A DNA stretch of 9,945 bases, taken from contig QMSN01000026.1 of NCBI GenBank assembly GCA_003650865.1, forward strand, positions 1-9,945. The letters are read 5' to 3'. The first letter of the stretch is position 1; every line of letters starts with the position of its first letter. The notes below the pieces were generated by a model, which was not told where the DNA came from, did not search any database, and saw only the letters and a list, made by a program, of their open reading frames with translations. The stretch is from Thermoprotei archaeon. Its GTDB lineage: Archaea; Thermoproteota; Methanomethylicia; Nezhaarchaeales; WYZ-LMO8. This document shows, piece after piece, positions 1 through 5,926 of the stretch. The translations under genes and the position numbers were made by a program.

Positions 1-986
1 GAGTCTTCTCGATCAGCCAGTATGCTCGCATAGTATGTGGAAGGACCTCCACGAAGCATACCAGCTGGACTTATCACAACAATGCCTTTCTTCTTTAATA
101 TCTCTGCTCGTTGTTCAGCTCTCTTCACAAACCTAACCTTTTTAAGAGCTTCCTTGTATAATTTCAAGTCTTTCAAGTACATGTGGTAGTCAAGAAGCTC
201 TCGTGACAGGGCCTTTGCCATACCGTCCACGTAAACTTCTACTGCATCTCTTAGGTACTTGTATAAGACACACATGATTTCCTGTGCCCTACCATAAGCG
301 AAAGCTGGGATTAATACTACCCCACCGCCTTCAACAACCTCCATAACTGCTTGGACGAACTTCTCCTCCACGATTTTACGTGGCTCGTGAGCTCTATCTC
401 CATAAGTAGATTCAATTATCAATAGGTCTATTGGGCATTCACGTAGAATCTGTTGCTTGTCAGCTGGGTATAACAGCTGGGACTCCACGAGATTAATGTC
501 GCCTGTGTAAAGTGCTTTGAAGCCCTCACAAGATATTAGTATCATGCTACTTCCTGGGACGTGGCCAGCGTGGATGAACCTCACCTGAACATCTCCAACA
601 TCTACAACTTCATCGTTATCGACGAGCGTCATAGATTCGTACATTTCCTGTACTTCATGAACCTCAAAGGGTAGATAATACCCCGACAACTTCAACATAT
701 CCGCTAAGAGGTACCTCAAGACAACCGCTGACAAAGCTGTAGACACAGTATAAGGCTTAATCTTCGAGGTGTAAAGCAGGGGGACGCTACCCGAGTGATC
801 TAAGTGTGCATGAGAGATTACAACAACATCCACGTCAATAGCCCTCACGTGAAGAGGAAAACTTGGGGTTTCATTTAGCGAGATTCCATAATCTATGAGG
901 AGTTTCTTGCCGTTAACGTCAAGTAAGAAAGCAGATCTCCCAACTTCTCTACAACCACCGAGGCATCTTAGGTGCACTTCAGCCAT
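1..986 (-). CDS. beta-CASP metallo-beta-lactamase ribonuclease (aCPSF2-like), partial
   Basis: Predicted cytoplasmic zinc-dependent RNase of the CPSF73/RNase J type, acting in mRNA 3'-end formation or 5'-3' decay. About 328 residues are visible; the C-terminus lies beyond the window edge. Seen: an N-terminal metallo-beta-lactamase strand (LLIDYG, about residues 29-34), the metal motif HAHLDH (59-64), a further His in AGHVPGSS (140-147), Asp163 in YTGDIN, then the beta-CASP part with motif A Glu192 in ESTYGD, PAFAYGRAQE (about 227-236) and the GMLRGGP turn (309-315). The final beta-CASP His motif would lie outside the window. There are no N-terminal KH domains, which argues for the shorter aCPSF2 type rather than aCPSF1. 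The ATG start at 986 has a GAGGT SD at 998-1002, 11 bases upstream. It is divergent from the PAC2 gene and shares an AT-rich promoter with it. Family call strong; exact subgroup less sure. Confidence 0.9.
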   Translation of the reverse strand, partial: MAEVHLRCLGGCREVGRSAFLLDVNGKKLLIDYGISLNETPSFPLHVRAIDVDVVVISHAHLDHSGSVPLLYTSKIKPYTVSTALSAVVLRYLLADMLKLSGYYLPFEVHEVQEMYESMTLVDNDEVVDVGDVQVRFIHAGHVPGSSMILISCEGFKALYTGDINLVESQLLYPADKQQILRECPIDLLIIESTYGDRAHEPRKIVEEKFVQAVMEVVEGGGVVLIPAFAYGRAQEIMCVLYKYLRDAVEVYVDGMAKALSRELLDYHMYLKDLKLYKEALKKVRFVKRAEQRAEILKKKGIVVISPAGMLRGGPSTYYASILADRED

Positions 987-1025
987 AACTATCGACAACC
1001 TCTTCTGCACTCATAGAAGATAGAT

Positions 1026-1040
1026 ACCTTTAAGTTTAAC
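1026..1040. promoter_or_regulatory. shared divergent promoter, TATA-like element
   Basis: The near-palindrome TTAAGTTTAA (1030-1039, 8 of 10 positions symmetric) is the only AT-rich block between the divergent beta-CASP and PAC2 genes. A TATA box here would put transcription starts about 26 bases to each side, near 1008 and 1060. That leaves leaders of roughly 22-28 bases, each containing an SD. Inference from spacing only. Confidence 0.5.
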
Positions 1041-1088
1041 TGTCACTAAGAACTCCTAACTCGATTGACTACCAGAGGGGTTGAGGGA

Positions 1089-1811
1089 ATGGCGTTCAAG
1101 ATAGTTCTAAAGGGCGACATCCCTGATAATGCGGTATTCGTGACAGGGTTTCAGGGTATAGGTATTACAGGTTACATAGCAATACGTCATTTAATATCCT
1201 CACTCAAGGCAAAGCCCCTCGGATTCATACTTCTAGACAAAATGCCACCCTTCGTATGGATGGAGGAGGATAGATTAGCAACTCCCATTCAAATATTTAG
1301 CTATGACCGCTACGTCTTCTTAATGGTGGAGTTTCTCCCATCACCGCCAGAAGTCTACAAGCTTATCACCAAGATATGCGAATGGGTTGTGGGAACTCAA
1401 AAGTTCTCCGAAGCTCTCTTGATAGGAGGACTCGACTTAAGGGTTAAAAAAGAAGGGGAGAAAGAGGACTTAAAGTTCGCTGCAACAACATGTGCAACTA
1501 AGAAGGTTTTAGAGAGAGGATATAAGGTTCTTGATAGAGGGTTGTTCGTAACAGGACCTCTAGCGTTAATGTTAATGGGTTTCGAGGCCCTAGACTTTCC
1601 TGCGTTGGCTATACTAGCCTATGCTAATTCAGCAAGACCTGACCCCATGGCGGCCGCAGTTGCTATAAGGTGTTTTAGCGAAATGTATGGAGTTAAGGTG
1701 GACGTTGAAGAGCTCATCAAAGATGCTCAGAAAATAGAAGCTGAAGTTGAAGAAAGCCTAAAGAAGAGACAGGAGAGACTTAGAGCTGAAAGCCTTACTC
1801 TATACATATAA
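1089..1811 (+). CDS. PAC2-family proteasome assembly chaperone/activator
   Basis: Predicted 240-residue member of the PAC2 family, which in archaea includes PbaA/PbaB, proteins that assemble or activate the 20S proteasome. Seen: an N-terminal GFQGIGITGYIA loop-helix (about residues 20-31), the GGLDL strand/turn (113-117), the TGPLALMLMGFEALDFPALAIL core (about 155-176) and ARPDPMAAAVAI (182-193), typical of the family's second half. A charged, probably coiled-coil helix (about 205-235) follows. The protein ends in Leu-Tyr-Ile, matching the hydrophobic-Tyr-X tail that proteasome activators insert into alpha-ring pockets. Start: the ATG at 1089 has AGAGGGG at 1074-1080, eight bases upstream. 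An in-frame TTG at 1065 would add eight residues but sits almost at the predicted transcription start. It is convergent with tgt. Family call firm; activator role inferred from the tail. Confidence 0.88.
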   Translation: MAFKIVLKGDIPDNAVFVTGFQGIGITGYIAIRHLISSLKAKPLGFILLDKMPPFVWMEEDRLATPIQIFSYDRYVFLMVEFLPSPPEVYKLITKICEWVVGTQKFSEALLIGGLDLRVKKEGEKEDLKFAATTCATKKVLERGYKVLDRGLFVTGPLALMLMGFEALDFPALAILAYANSARPDPMAAAVAIRCFSEMYGVKVDVEELIKDAQKIEAEVEESLKKRQERLRAESLTLYI

Positions 1812-1859
1812 ACGAATTTTACTCGTCTTCCCCTCCCCACCTTGTTGCGCTAAAGCAAC
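1812..1859. other. convergent gap with small hairpin at the tgt stop codon
   Basis: The 38-base gap between the PAC2 and tgt ends holds AATTTTACTCG followed by a pyrimidine-rich run (1826-1843), which could serve as a plus-strand terminator of the archaeal T-rich kind. GTTGC (1844-1848) and GCAAC (1855-1859) form a 5-bp stem whose 6-base loop contains the minus-strand tgt stop codon (1850-1852). The stem is short, so a termination role is only possible. Confidence 0.25.
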
Positions 1860-3457
1860 TGTTTTACGAGGTACACCAACTTCTCCACATCACTCAAGTC
1901 TTTAAAGGGCTCAGCCGTGTCTAGGGTCAGGACTTCTTTACAGGACTTTTTGCATGACGACTCTATAAGGCCTCTCCAAAAAGATCTCACGTTGTAAAGC
2001 ACTATTGCTCTAGGCTTAAGCTTCATCAATACTTGGGCAAGCATGGATGATACAAGCTTTTTAGTTAGAGAGTCGGGTTCACATGGTGCTTCATATTGAG
2101 ACAACGGATATACATTTTCTAGCTCTAAGGGCACTAAGCAGAAGGGATACCCGTAGAAGGCTATTCTTAGGTTAAGACCTTCTTTAAGTAGGTCTTCGAT
2201 CTTGTCGAGTAGTAAACGCATGAAGAGCTTACAGCATTTGCCCCCATCACTAGACGTTCTGGGCAATAACATGATGACGCCACCAGCATAGTTCTTCCAA
2301 CAGTTTGAGGTTAACTTCTTCACGTGTCTAACAACTTCAGGTCTATAGAGGTCTAAACTATCGTAGAAGAATATGCCTGAGATCATGGCTTTCGTTGAGG
2401 GATCTAAGCTCTCTAAGAATTTTGAAGCGCCCTTAATTCTTCTGAGAGCTGAGTACAGACGAGGATGAGATCTACACCTCTGCGTAACGAGTTCCCATAG
2501 TAGTCCCTCTCTTATTGCCTGCTTTATGTTATTAAGCTCGGACTTTAAGGCAAAGAGGTTGTGAAGAGCAAGATGCCTGGTCTTCTCAAGTGAACTCATG
2601 GATGCTAAGTCCCTAGGTGATAGCTTAGAGCACACCGGGCAGCTACAAGGGAAGAAGTCTAGCTCGCTTAGCTTATATGTGCCTTGGGGCGTCATGTACC
2701 TTCCCTCTTTTGCATAAAGTATGTAGGAGGCAGAGTCGAAGAGATCGCAGCCTAGAGCAACAGCTAAGGACAGCATCATGGGATGGCCAGCTCCGAAGAG
2801 GTGTAGCGGTTTACTTAAAGGTAAGAACCTTTTTGCGGTGTAAATAATGTCGAAGAGGAGGTCATACCTATAAGATTCCATTATCTGAGTAGGGCTTCCA
2901 AGAGCGTACACGTCAAAGTTCATGCGCGACATCTTCTTTGCACACAACTCTACAAGATCCTTGTAAGGTGCTCCTTGTATCGGGCCTACCCACAATATTG
3001 ATGTGTCCCTCCTCTTTGTCATTAAATCATGAGCTCTCTTGACGGTTTCTTCAACCCTTTTTAAAGCCTCTTTCCAAGCTATATTACCCGTAGGGTAGTC
3101 TAAGAAGACCGCTATGTCGCTGCCATAATTCTCTTGTAACTCTATGACCTCACTGGGCGTTAAGTCCACATGGCCATACACCAGCAGTTGATATGCACCT
3201 GAATCGGTCATTATGGGTCCACTAAACCCTAAGAAGTCATGGACGTCCTTTATGCCGAGCTCCTTAACCCCCCTCTTAACGTGAAGAACATTAGTTATCA
3301 CTGCTGAAAACCCTAAGGCTTCAATGTCCTTAGCTGTTATCGTCGTGTCAAAGGGGTTTACCACGGGAAATAAGTAGGGGGTCTCGATAACCCCCCTCCT
3401 AGTTTTTAGCCTACCTATTCTAGCTGCTAGGTCTTTATCTAAGACCTCGAAGCTCAT
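1850..3457 (-). CDS. tgtA: archaeosine tRNA-guanine transglycosylase, PUA-less
   Basis: Predicted to exchange guanine-15 in the tRNA D-loop for preQ0, the first tRNA-level step of archaeosine synthesis. The 535 residues begin with a TIM-barrel catalytic domain (about 1-340). It shows Asp85 in DSGAYQ (family general base), Gln161-Gly in the substrate loop, and Asp241 in LFDSASY (family nucleophile). The zinc site is Cys271, Cys273, Cys276 and His299 (CSCPVC ... ALHN). Residues about 345-535 match the C1/C2 accessory region of archaeal TGT. No PUA domain follows, so the protein is shorter than the roughly 580-residue euryarchaeal enzymes. The ATG start at 3457 has a GGGGCGA-like SD and lies nine bases after the lsm stop, so the two are probably one operon. 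The substrate is present in this window: the tRNA-Val has G15 and C48. Function call strong. Confidence 0.95.
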   Translation of the reverse strand: MSFEVLDKDLAARIGRLKTRRGVIETPYLFPVVNPFDTTITAKDIEALGFSAVITNVLHVKRGVKELGIKDVHDFLGFSGPIMTDSGAYQLLVYGHVDLTPSEVIELQENYGSDIAVFLDYPTGNIAWKEALKRVEETVKRAHDLMTKRRDTSILWVGPIQGAPYKDLVELCAKKMSRMNFDVYALGSPTQIMESYRYDLLFDIIYTAKRFLPLSKPLHLFGAGHPMMLSLAVALGCDLFDSASYILYAKEGRYMTPQGTYKLSELDFFPCSCPVCSKLSPRDLASMSSLEKTRHLALHNLFALKSELNNIKQAIREGLLWELVTQRCRSHPRLYSALRRIKGASKFLESLDPSTKAMISGIFFYDSLDLYRPEVVRHVKKLTSNCWKNYAGGVIMLLPRTSSDGGKCCKLFMRLLLDKIEDLLKEGLNLRIAFYGYPFCLVPLELENVYPLSQYEAPCEPDSLTKKLVSSMLAQVLMKLKPRAIVLYNVRSFWRGLIESSCKKSCKEVLTLDTAEPFKDLSDVEKLVYLVKQLL

Positions 3458-3466
3458 ATTCGCCCC

Positions 3467-3913
3467 TTACTTGCCAGTCTGCGACGCCTTAGATGCTACG
3501 AAGTCCTCATAAATCTTCTTAACCCTATCAGCAATAGGGCCCGAACCCTCTATGACCCCAGTCTCGGAGACCCTTATCCTATCCATGACGGTTATGATGC
3601 CCGCATCTTCGTGGAGCACAACCATCTTGGGAAAGTGCCTCTCCAAAACCTCGGCTAGCCCCTTTAAGTCAAAGGGCTCCTCTAATCTTAGTATTTGAGA
3701 TACGCATTGCCCATTTATAACAACTCTAGCGTACTCATTACCATCTTTATCTTTGGCATTGCCCAGTATTACACTAAGGGTGTTGTGATCATAAGCTAGC
3801 AGTTTCCCTTCATATGCTGAGCCGTCGGTCGTCAAGACCTTGACCTTCTTGTCGAGCAGCGAGGTCAACTCTGTCGAGAACCTTCTTGAGGCGAGAGGTT
3901 GGAAGCTGCTCAT
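3467..3913 (-). CDS. Lsm/Sm-like archaeal protein, SmAP3 type
   Basis: A 148-residue Sm-fold protein, expected to form a ring that binds U-rich RNA or mediates RNA processing. Residues about 13-78 form the Sm domain. Sm1 reads GSAYEGKLLAYDHNTLSVIL with the usual Gly and Asp-x-x-x-(hydrophobic) pattern. Sm2 (VVINGQCVSQILRLE) departs from the standard RGxxV core. About 70 further residues (80-148; MVVLHEDAGIITVMDRIRV and a helical tail) make a second domain, as in the crenarchaeal SmAP3 class. The ATG at 3913 is preferred: GAGGTG at 3922-3927 is eight bases upstream. A TTG one codon earlier is possible. It is first in an operon with tgt and divergent from rpo8. Which RNAs it binds cannot be told from sequence. 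Confidence 0.85.
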   Translation of the reverse strand: MSSFQPLASRRFSTELTSLLDKKVKVLTTDGSAYEGKLLAYDHNTLSVILGNAKDKDGNEYARVVINGQCVSQILRLEEPFDLKGLAEVLERHFPKMVVLHEDAGIITVMDRIRVSETGVIEGSGPIADRVKKIYEDFVASKASQTGK

Positions 3914-3958
3914 CAATATAGCACCTCTTTACATCGTATATGGAAAGCTAGGAAACGC

Positions 3959-3972
3959 TTAAATTAATTTAA
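3959..3972. promoter_or_regulatory. palindromic shared TATA element, lsm/rpo8
   Basis: TTAAATTAATTTAA is a perfect 14-base palindrome midway between the divergent lsm and rpo8 starts. Transcription starts about 26 bases to either side (near 3940 and 3992) would give leaders of about 26-27 bases. Each leader would keep an SD eight bases from its ATG (3922-3927 for lsm; 4005-4009 for rpo8). A second AT-rich stretch, TAAAAGTTTA (3981-3990), is an alternative TATA for rpo8 but would leave almost no leader. Confidence 0.55.
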
Positions 3973-4017
3973 CCTTTACATAAAAGTTTATCTCAAGAGC
4001 CTTAGAGGGTCAGAGTT

Positions 4018-4389
4018 ATGGAGAAAGTGATATATGAGGCGCAAGGCAACGTGGACTCTATTAAACCTACTGAGGTCAGAGGTATATCTGTAATTGAGGT
4101 GTCGACAGAACACGGTGATACCATAACGATAGAGCTTCCATCAGACCTCTTGAAGTTTAAGGAGAAGGAGCGCGTTAGGATAATCTTCAGCAAGAGCGAA
4201 GACGTAGAAGATGTAGATGAACTTTTTAACTGTGTTGTATACAAGGTTGAAAGGCATAGAAAGGGTAAGGAAGAGAGGGCGGTTATCTACGGCTCCATAG
4301 GAGGGCTTCAGGTTAGAGTGCACACTAAGAGTTTACATCGAAAGGTTAAGGTGAACGACTTAGTATTGATAGGGGTTAAGATGTATTGA
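4018..4389 (+). CDS. rpo8: DNA-directed RNA polymerase subunit Rpo8 (RpoG)
   Basis: Predicted homologue of the archaeal Rpo8/RpoG subunit, the counterpart of eukaryotic Rpb8, which binds the largest polymerase subunit at the periphery of the enzyme. At 123 residues it is close to the Sulfolobus protein in length. The diagnostic stretch is the second half: an F-x-C-x-V-Y-x-V-x-R segment (about residues 69-80), then YGSIGGLQVRVHTKSL (about 91-106). I align these with the corresponding F-C-x-x-G-Y-x-V-x-E-R and S-x-x-G-L-x-V-K segments remembered from the Sulfolobus subunit. The first half (VRGISVIEVST; ITIELPSDLLKF) fits the beta-barrel start. The ATG at 4018 has GAGGG at 4005-4009, eight bases upstream. 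Rpo8 is known mainly from Crenarchaeota and Korarchaeota, which supports the lineage call. It is followed by a TFB-like gene after 107 bases. Confidence 0.85.
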   Translation: MEKVIYEAQGNVDSIKPTEVRGISVIEVSTEHGDTITIELPSDLLKFKEKERVRIIFSKSEDVEDVDELFNCVVYKVERHRKGKEERAVIYGSIGGLQVRVHTKSLHRKVKVNDLVLIGVKMY

Positions 4390-4496
4390 GTTCACTTTCA
4401 CTCACCCCTCTCCCCTCTTATTAGTATTGACTCTCCTTAAGGAGTTACAACAGGCGCGTACATCGATCATAATGGTCGAGTAAATACTTCAACATA
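4390..4496 (+). promoter_or_regulatory. tfb upstream region: pyrimidine tract, two palindromes, TATA-like box
   Basis: Directly after the rpo8 stop comes a C/T-rich tract (about 4395-4422, ending CTTATTAG) that could end rpo8 transcription. Then follow a perfect 12-base palindrome, CTCCTTAAGGAG (4433-4444), and a 7-1-7 inverted repeat with one mismatch, CGATCAT-A-ATGGTCG (4464-4478). A TATA-like TAAATAC (4481-4487) follows. The second repeat sits where a BRE-proximal operator would be. If this TATA box is used, transcription starts near 4510, downstream of the ATG at 4497, and the GTG at 4539 becomes the start. Confidence 0.4.
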
Positions 4497-5549
4497 ATGT
4501 TTATTTACACCCCTTTTATTAGCCCGCTTGGTGAAGACGTGGTGCTCAACAGAACATGTGGCGAATGCGGTGGCATACTAGTACTGTCAAGTAATGGTGA
4601 ATACGTTTGTGAGAGATGCGGCCTAGTGTATGATGCTGAAGTGGTCTCCAGTCTTTACCAACGTGAAGATTGTGGAAACCGAGGCATAAACCCTTGTCAG
4701 TACGTTGAAGTTCTAGATAAATACCCCATGTCGTCAACCATCAGTTATAGACCGCTGAGAGGTAGCAGTGGAAACCATGGAGATTCCCTCAAAAAGTTGG
4801 ACTACTACAAGAAGCTAGATTTTATACAGAGATTTTGTATAAGCGGTCTGCCCTTAAAGTCGATTAGAAGAGCCTACTCAGTTCTCATAAGTCTATGTTC
4901 TTTAGTCTCGCATTATGAGGCTCTGGACGTCAAGAGGAGAGCTTTAGAACTCTACTACTCCACAGTTATGAAGAACAAAGCCCTCAAGAAGAACCATGTA
5001 GCGTTGATCGCCTCTTGTTTTTACATAGCCATTAAGGAGAGGAACAAGCACTTAAGAGCTGAGCTTAACTTGAGGAGAATAGTCGAACACGTAAGAAAAA
5101 TGGGCATTCACGTTACCATAAGTAATATCTTCAAAGCCCTCTTCCTAGTTAGAAAAGCCACAGGCGTAGTCTTAAGGCTTAGGAGGACTGAGGAGCTCAT
5201 AACAAGTGCTGCATGCCAGATAGTGGCTCAAGACAAGCTTAGGTTGAAGATGAAGAGAAATGGTATAGACCCACTTCACTACACGAAGAAGCTAGTTGAG
5301 GAAGCTAAAAGCGTGCTACAGAGAGTTGGTAATCTCAATGGGAAGAACCCGTTTTCGATCGTCGTAACCGCTATTTACGTCGCAGATAAGATACTAGCAG
5401 CTAAAAACGGATGGAAAACCCTCCTCACGCAGAAAACCGTCAGCGCAATATTTAACATAAGCCCCTTCACGGTCAGAGAAACTTACCACAAGCTCTTCAG
5501 GAAAATGTTGGTGGAAGGGGGAGTATGCAAGTCAGGAGGAGGACTTTAA
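4497..5549 (+). CDS. divergent transcription initiation factor TFB (TFIIB-like)
   Basis: Predicted general or alternative transcription factor that recruits RNA polymerase to TBP-bound promoters. Seen in the 350 residues: an N-terminal zinc ribbon with Cys21-x2-Cys24 and Cys38-x2-Cys41 (CGECG ... CERCGLVYD), a linker (about 50-110), and two cyclin-like repeats (about 115-225 and 230-345). Repeat signatures are HVALIASCFYIAIKERNKH in the first, and PFSIVVTAIYVADKIL plus TQKTVSAIFNISPFTVRETY (recognition helix) in the second. The linker lacks the well-conserved B-reader/B-linker residues I expect of housekeeping TFB, and the first repeat is poorly conserved. It may therefore be a paralogue. Start uncertain: the ATG at 4497 has no SD; the GTG at 4539 has GGTGA at 4530-4534 and a better-placed TATA, and still leaves the whole zinc ribbon. 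Its 3' end overlaps the next ORF by 25 bases. Confidence 0.85.
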   Translation: MFIYTPFISPLGEDVVLNRTCGECGGILVLSSNGEYVCERCGLVYDAEVVSSLYQREDCGNRGINPCQYVEVLDKYPMSSTISYRPLRGSSGNHGDSLKKLDYYKKLDFIQRFCISGLPLKSIRRAYSVLISLCSLVSHYEALDVKRRALELYYSTVMKNKALKKNHVALIASCFYIAIKERNKHLRAELNLRRIVEHVRKMGIHVTISNIFKALFLVRKATGVVLRLRRTEELITSAACQIVAQDKLRLKMKRNGIDPLHYTKKLVEEAKSVLQRVGNLNGKNPFSIVVTAIYVADKILAAKNGWKTLLTQKTVSAIFNISPFTVRETYHKLFRKMLVEGGVCKSGGGL

Positions 5550-5842
5550 AGGTAAACCTTGAAGTACTCCTTGAGGCCATGCTCGACCACGAAGTCCCCA
5601 TCCAGAAGGTCGAGAAGATACTAGTTGACATAGGTGTGCCAACCCATTACATTGAGAGAGCGCTTGCAAACATACTCACTCTATCACCCATAAGTGGTGG
5701 AAAACAAGCTGCACCAAAAGGTGCTAGTCCTCCTGCCCTTGACGTGTTAGAGCAGTTGAGGGCTATAAGAGAGATGATGGAGAAAGTGTACTCGACGCTA
5801 TCGTCGAATCAAGATGGAAGTAGTGGGCCGGCCCGGACTTGA
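5525..5842 (+). CDS. uncharacterised 105-residue protein, coupled to tfb
   Basis: I do not recognise this protein. It begins with a basic stretch (MQVRRRTLKV). A predicted two- or three-helix unit follows (about 10-50, LLEAMLDHEVPIQKVEKILV ... HYIERALANIL), resembling small UBA-like or winged-helix packing but with no diagnostic motif. A Ser/Pro/Ala/Gly-rich linker (about 55-77) and a C-terminal amphipathic helix (LEQLRAIREMMEKVYSTL, about 79-96) complete it. The ATG at 5525 lies inside the tfb end, with a GGGGGAG purine run just upstream, so translation is probably coupled. The last five residues (GPART) and the stop codon are read from the 3' part of the convergent tRNA-Val gene. It is supported as a gene by coherent amphipathic helices and by otherwise filling a 274-base gap. 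It could be a TFB partner, but that is inference. Confidence 0.6.
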   Translation: MQVRRRTLKVNLEVLLEAMLDHEVPIQKVEKILVDIGVPTHYIERALANILTLSPISGGKQAAPKGASPPALDVLEQLRAIREMMEKVYSTLSSNQDGSSGPART

Positions 5843-5909
5843 ACCGGGGACCTCCCGCGTATCCCCTTCTTTGTGAGGCGGGCGTTCTAGCCTTCTGAAC
5901 TACCGGCCC
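5824..5909 (-). tRNA. tRNA-Val(CAC) with 12-nt anticodon-loop intron
   Basis: Read on the minus strand, a full cloverleaf forms. The acceptor stem is GGGCCGG/CCGGCCC, the D-stem GTTC/GAAC with loop AGAAGGCTA, the anticodon stem CCCGC/GCGGG, and the T-stem CCCGG/CCGGG with loop TTCAAGT. The anticodon loop region is 19 bases instead of 7. Removing 12 bases (5860-5871, AAGAAGGGGATA) at the usual 37/38 site leaves loop CTCACAC and anticodon CAC. Valine identity is supported by A35, C36 and discriminator A73 (position 5824). G15 and C48 are present, so it is a potential archaeosine substrate. No CCA is encoded. It lies 17 bases behind the eL40 stop on the same strand, and its 3' 19 bases overlap the convergent 105-residue ORF. 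Confidence 0.95.
5860..5871 (-). other. archaeal tRNA intron (12 nt)
   Basis: This insertion in the tRNA-Val anticodon loop would be removed by the archaeal splicing endonuclease. Boundaries are ambiguous by one base because an A flanks both sites, but the mature loop is the same. By hand folding, the bulge-helix-bulge is imperfect: the central helix is three pairs (C32-G, U33-G, C34-G) with a four-base 3' bulge. Confidence 0.8.
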
Positions 5910-5926
5910 TTTGTAGAACTCCCTAC

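Noticed and set aside
4002..4323. Minus-strand frames opposite rpo8
   Set aside because: They lie antisense to a well-supported rpo8 gene, are low-complexity Ser/Leu/Thr-rich and lack SD signals.
4546..4737. Minus-strand frame opposite the tfb zinc ribbon
   Set aside because: It is antisense to a recognisable domain and has no motif of its own.
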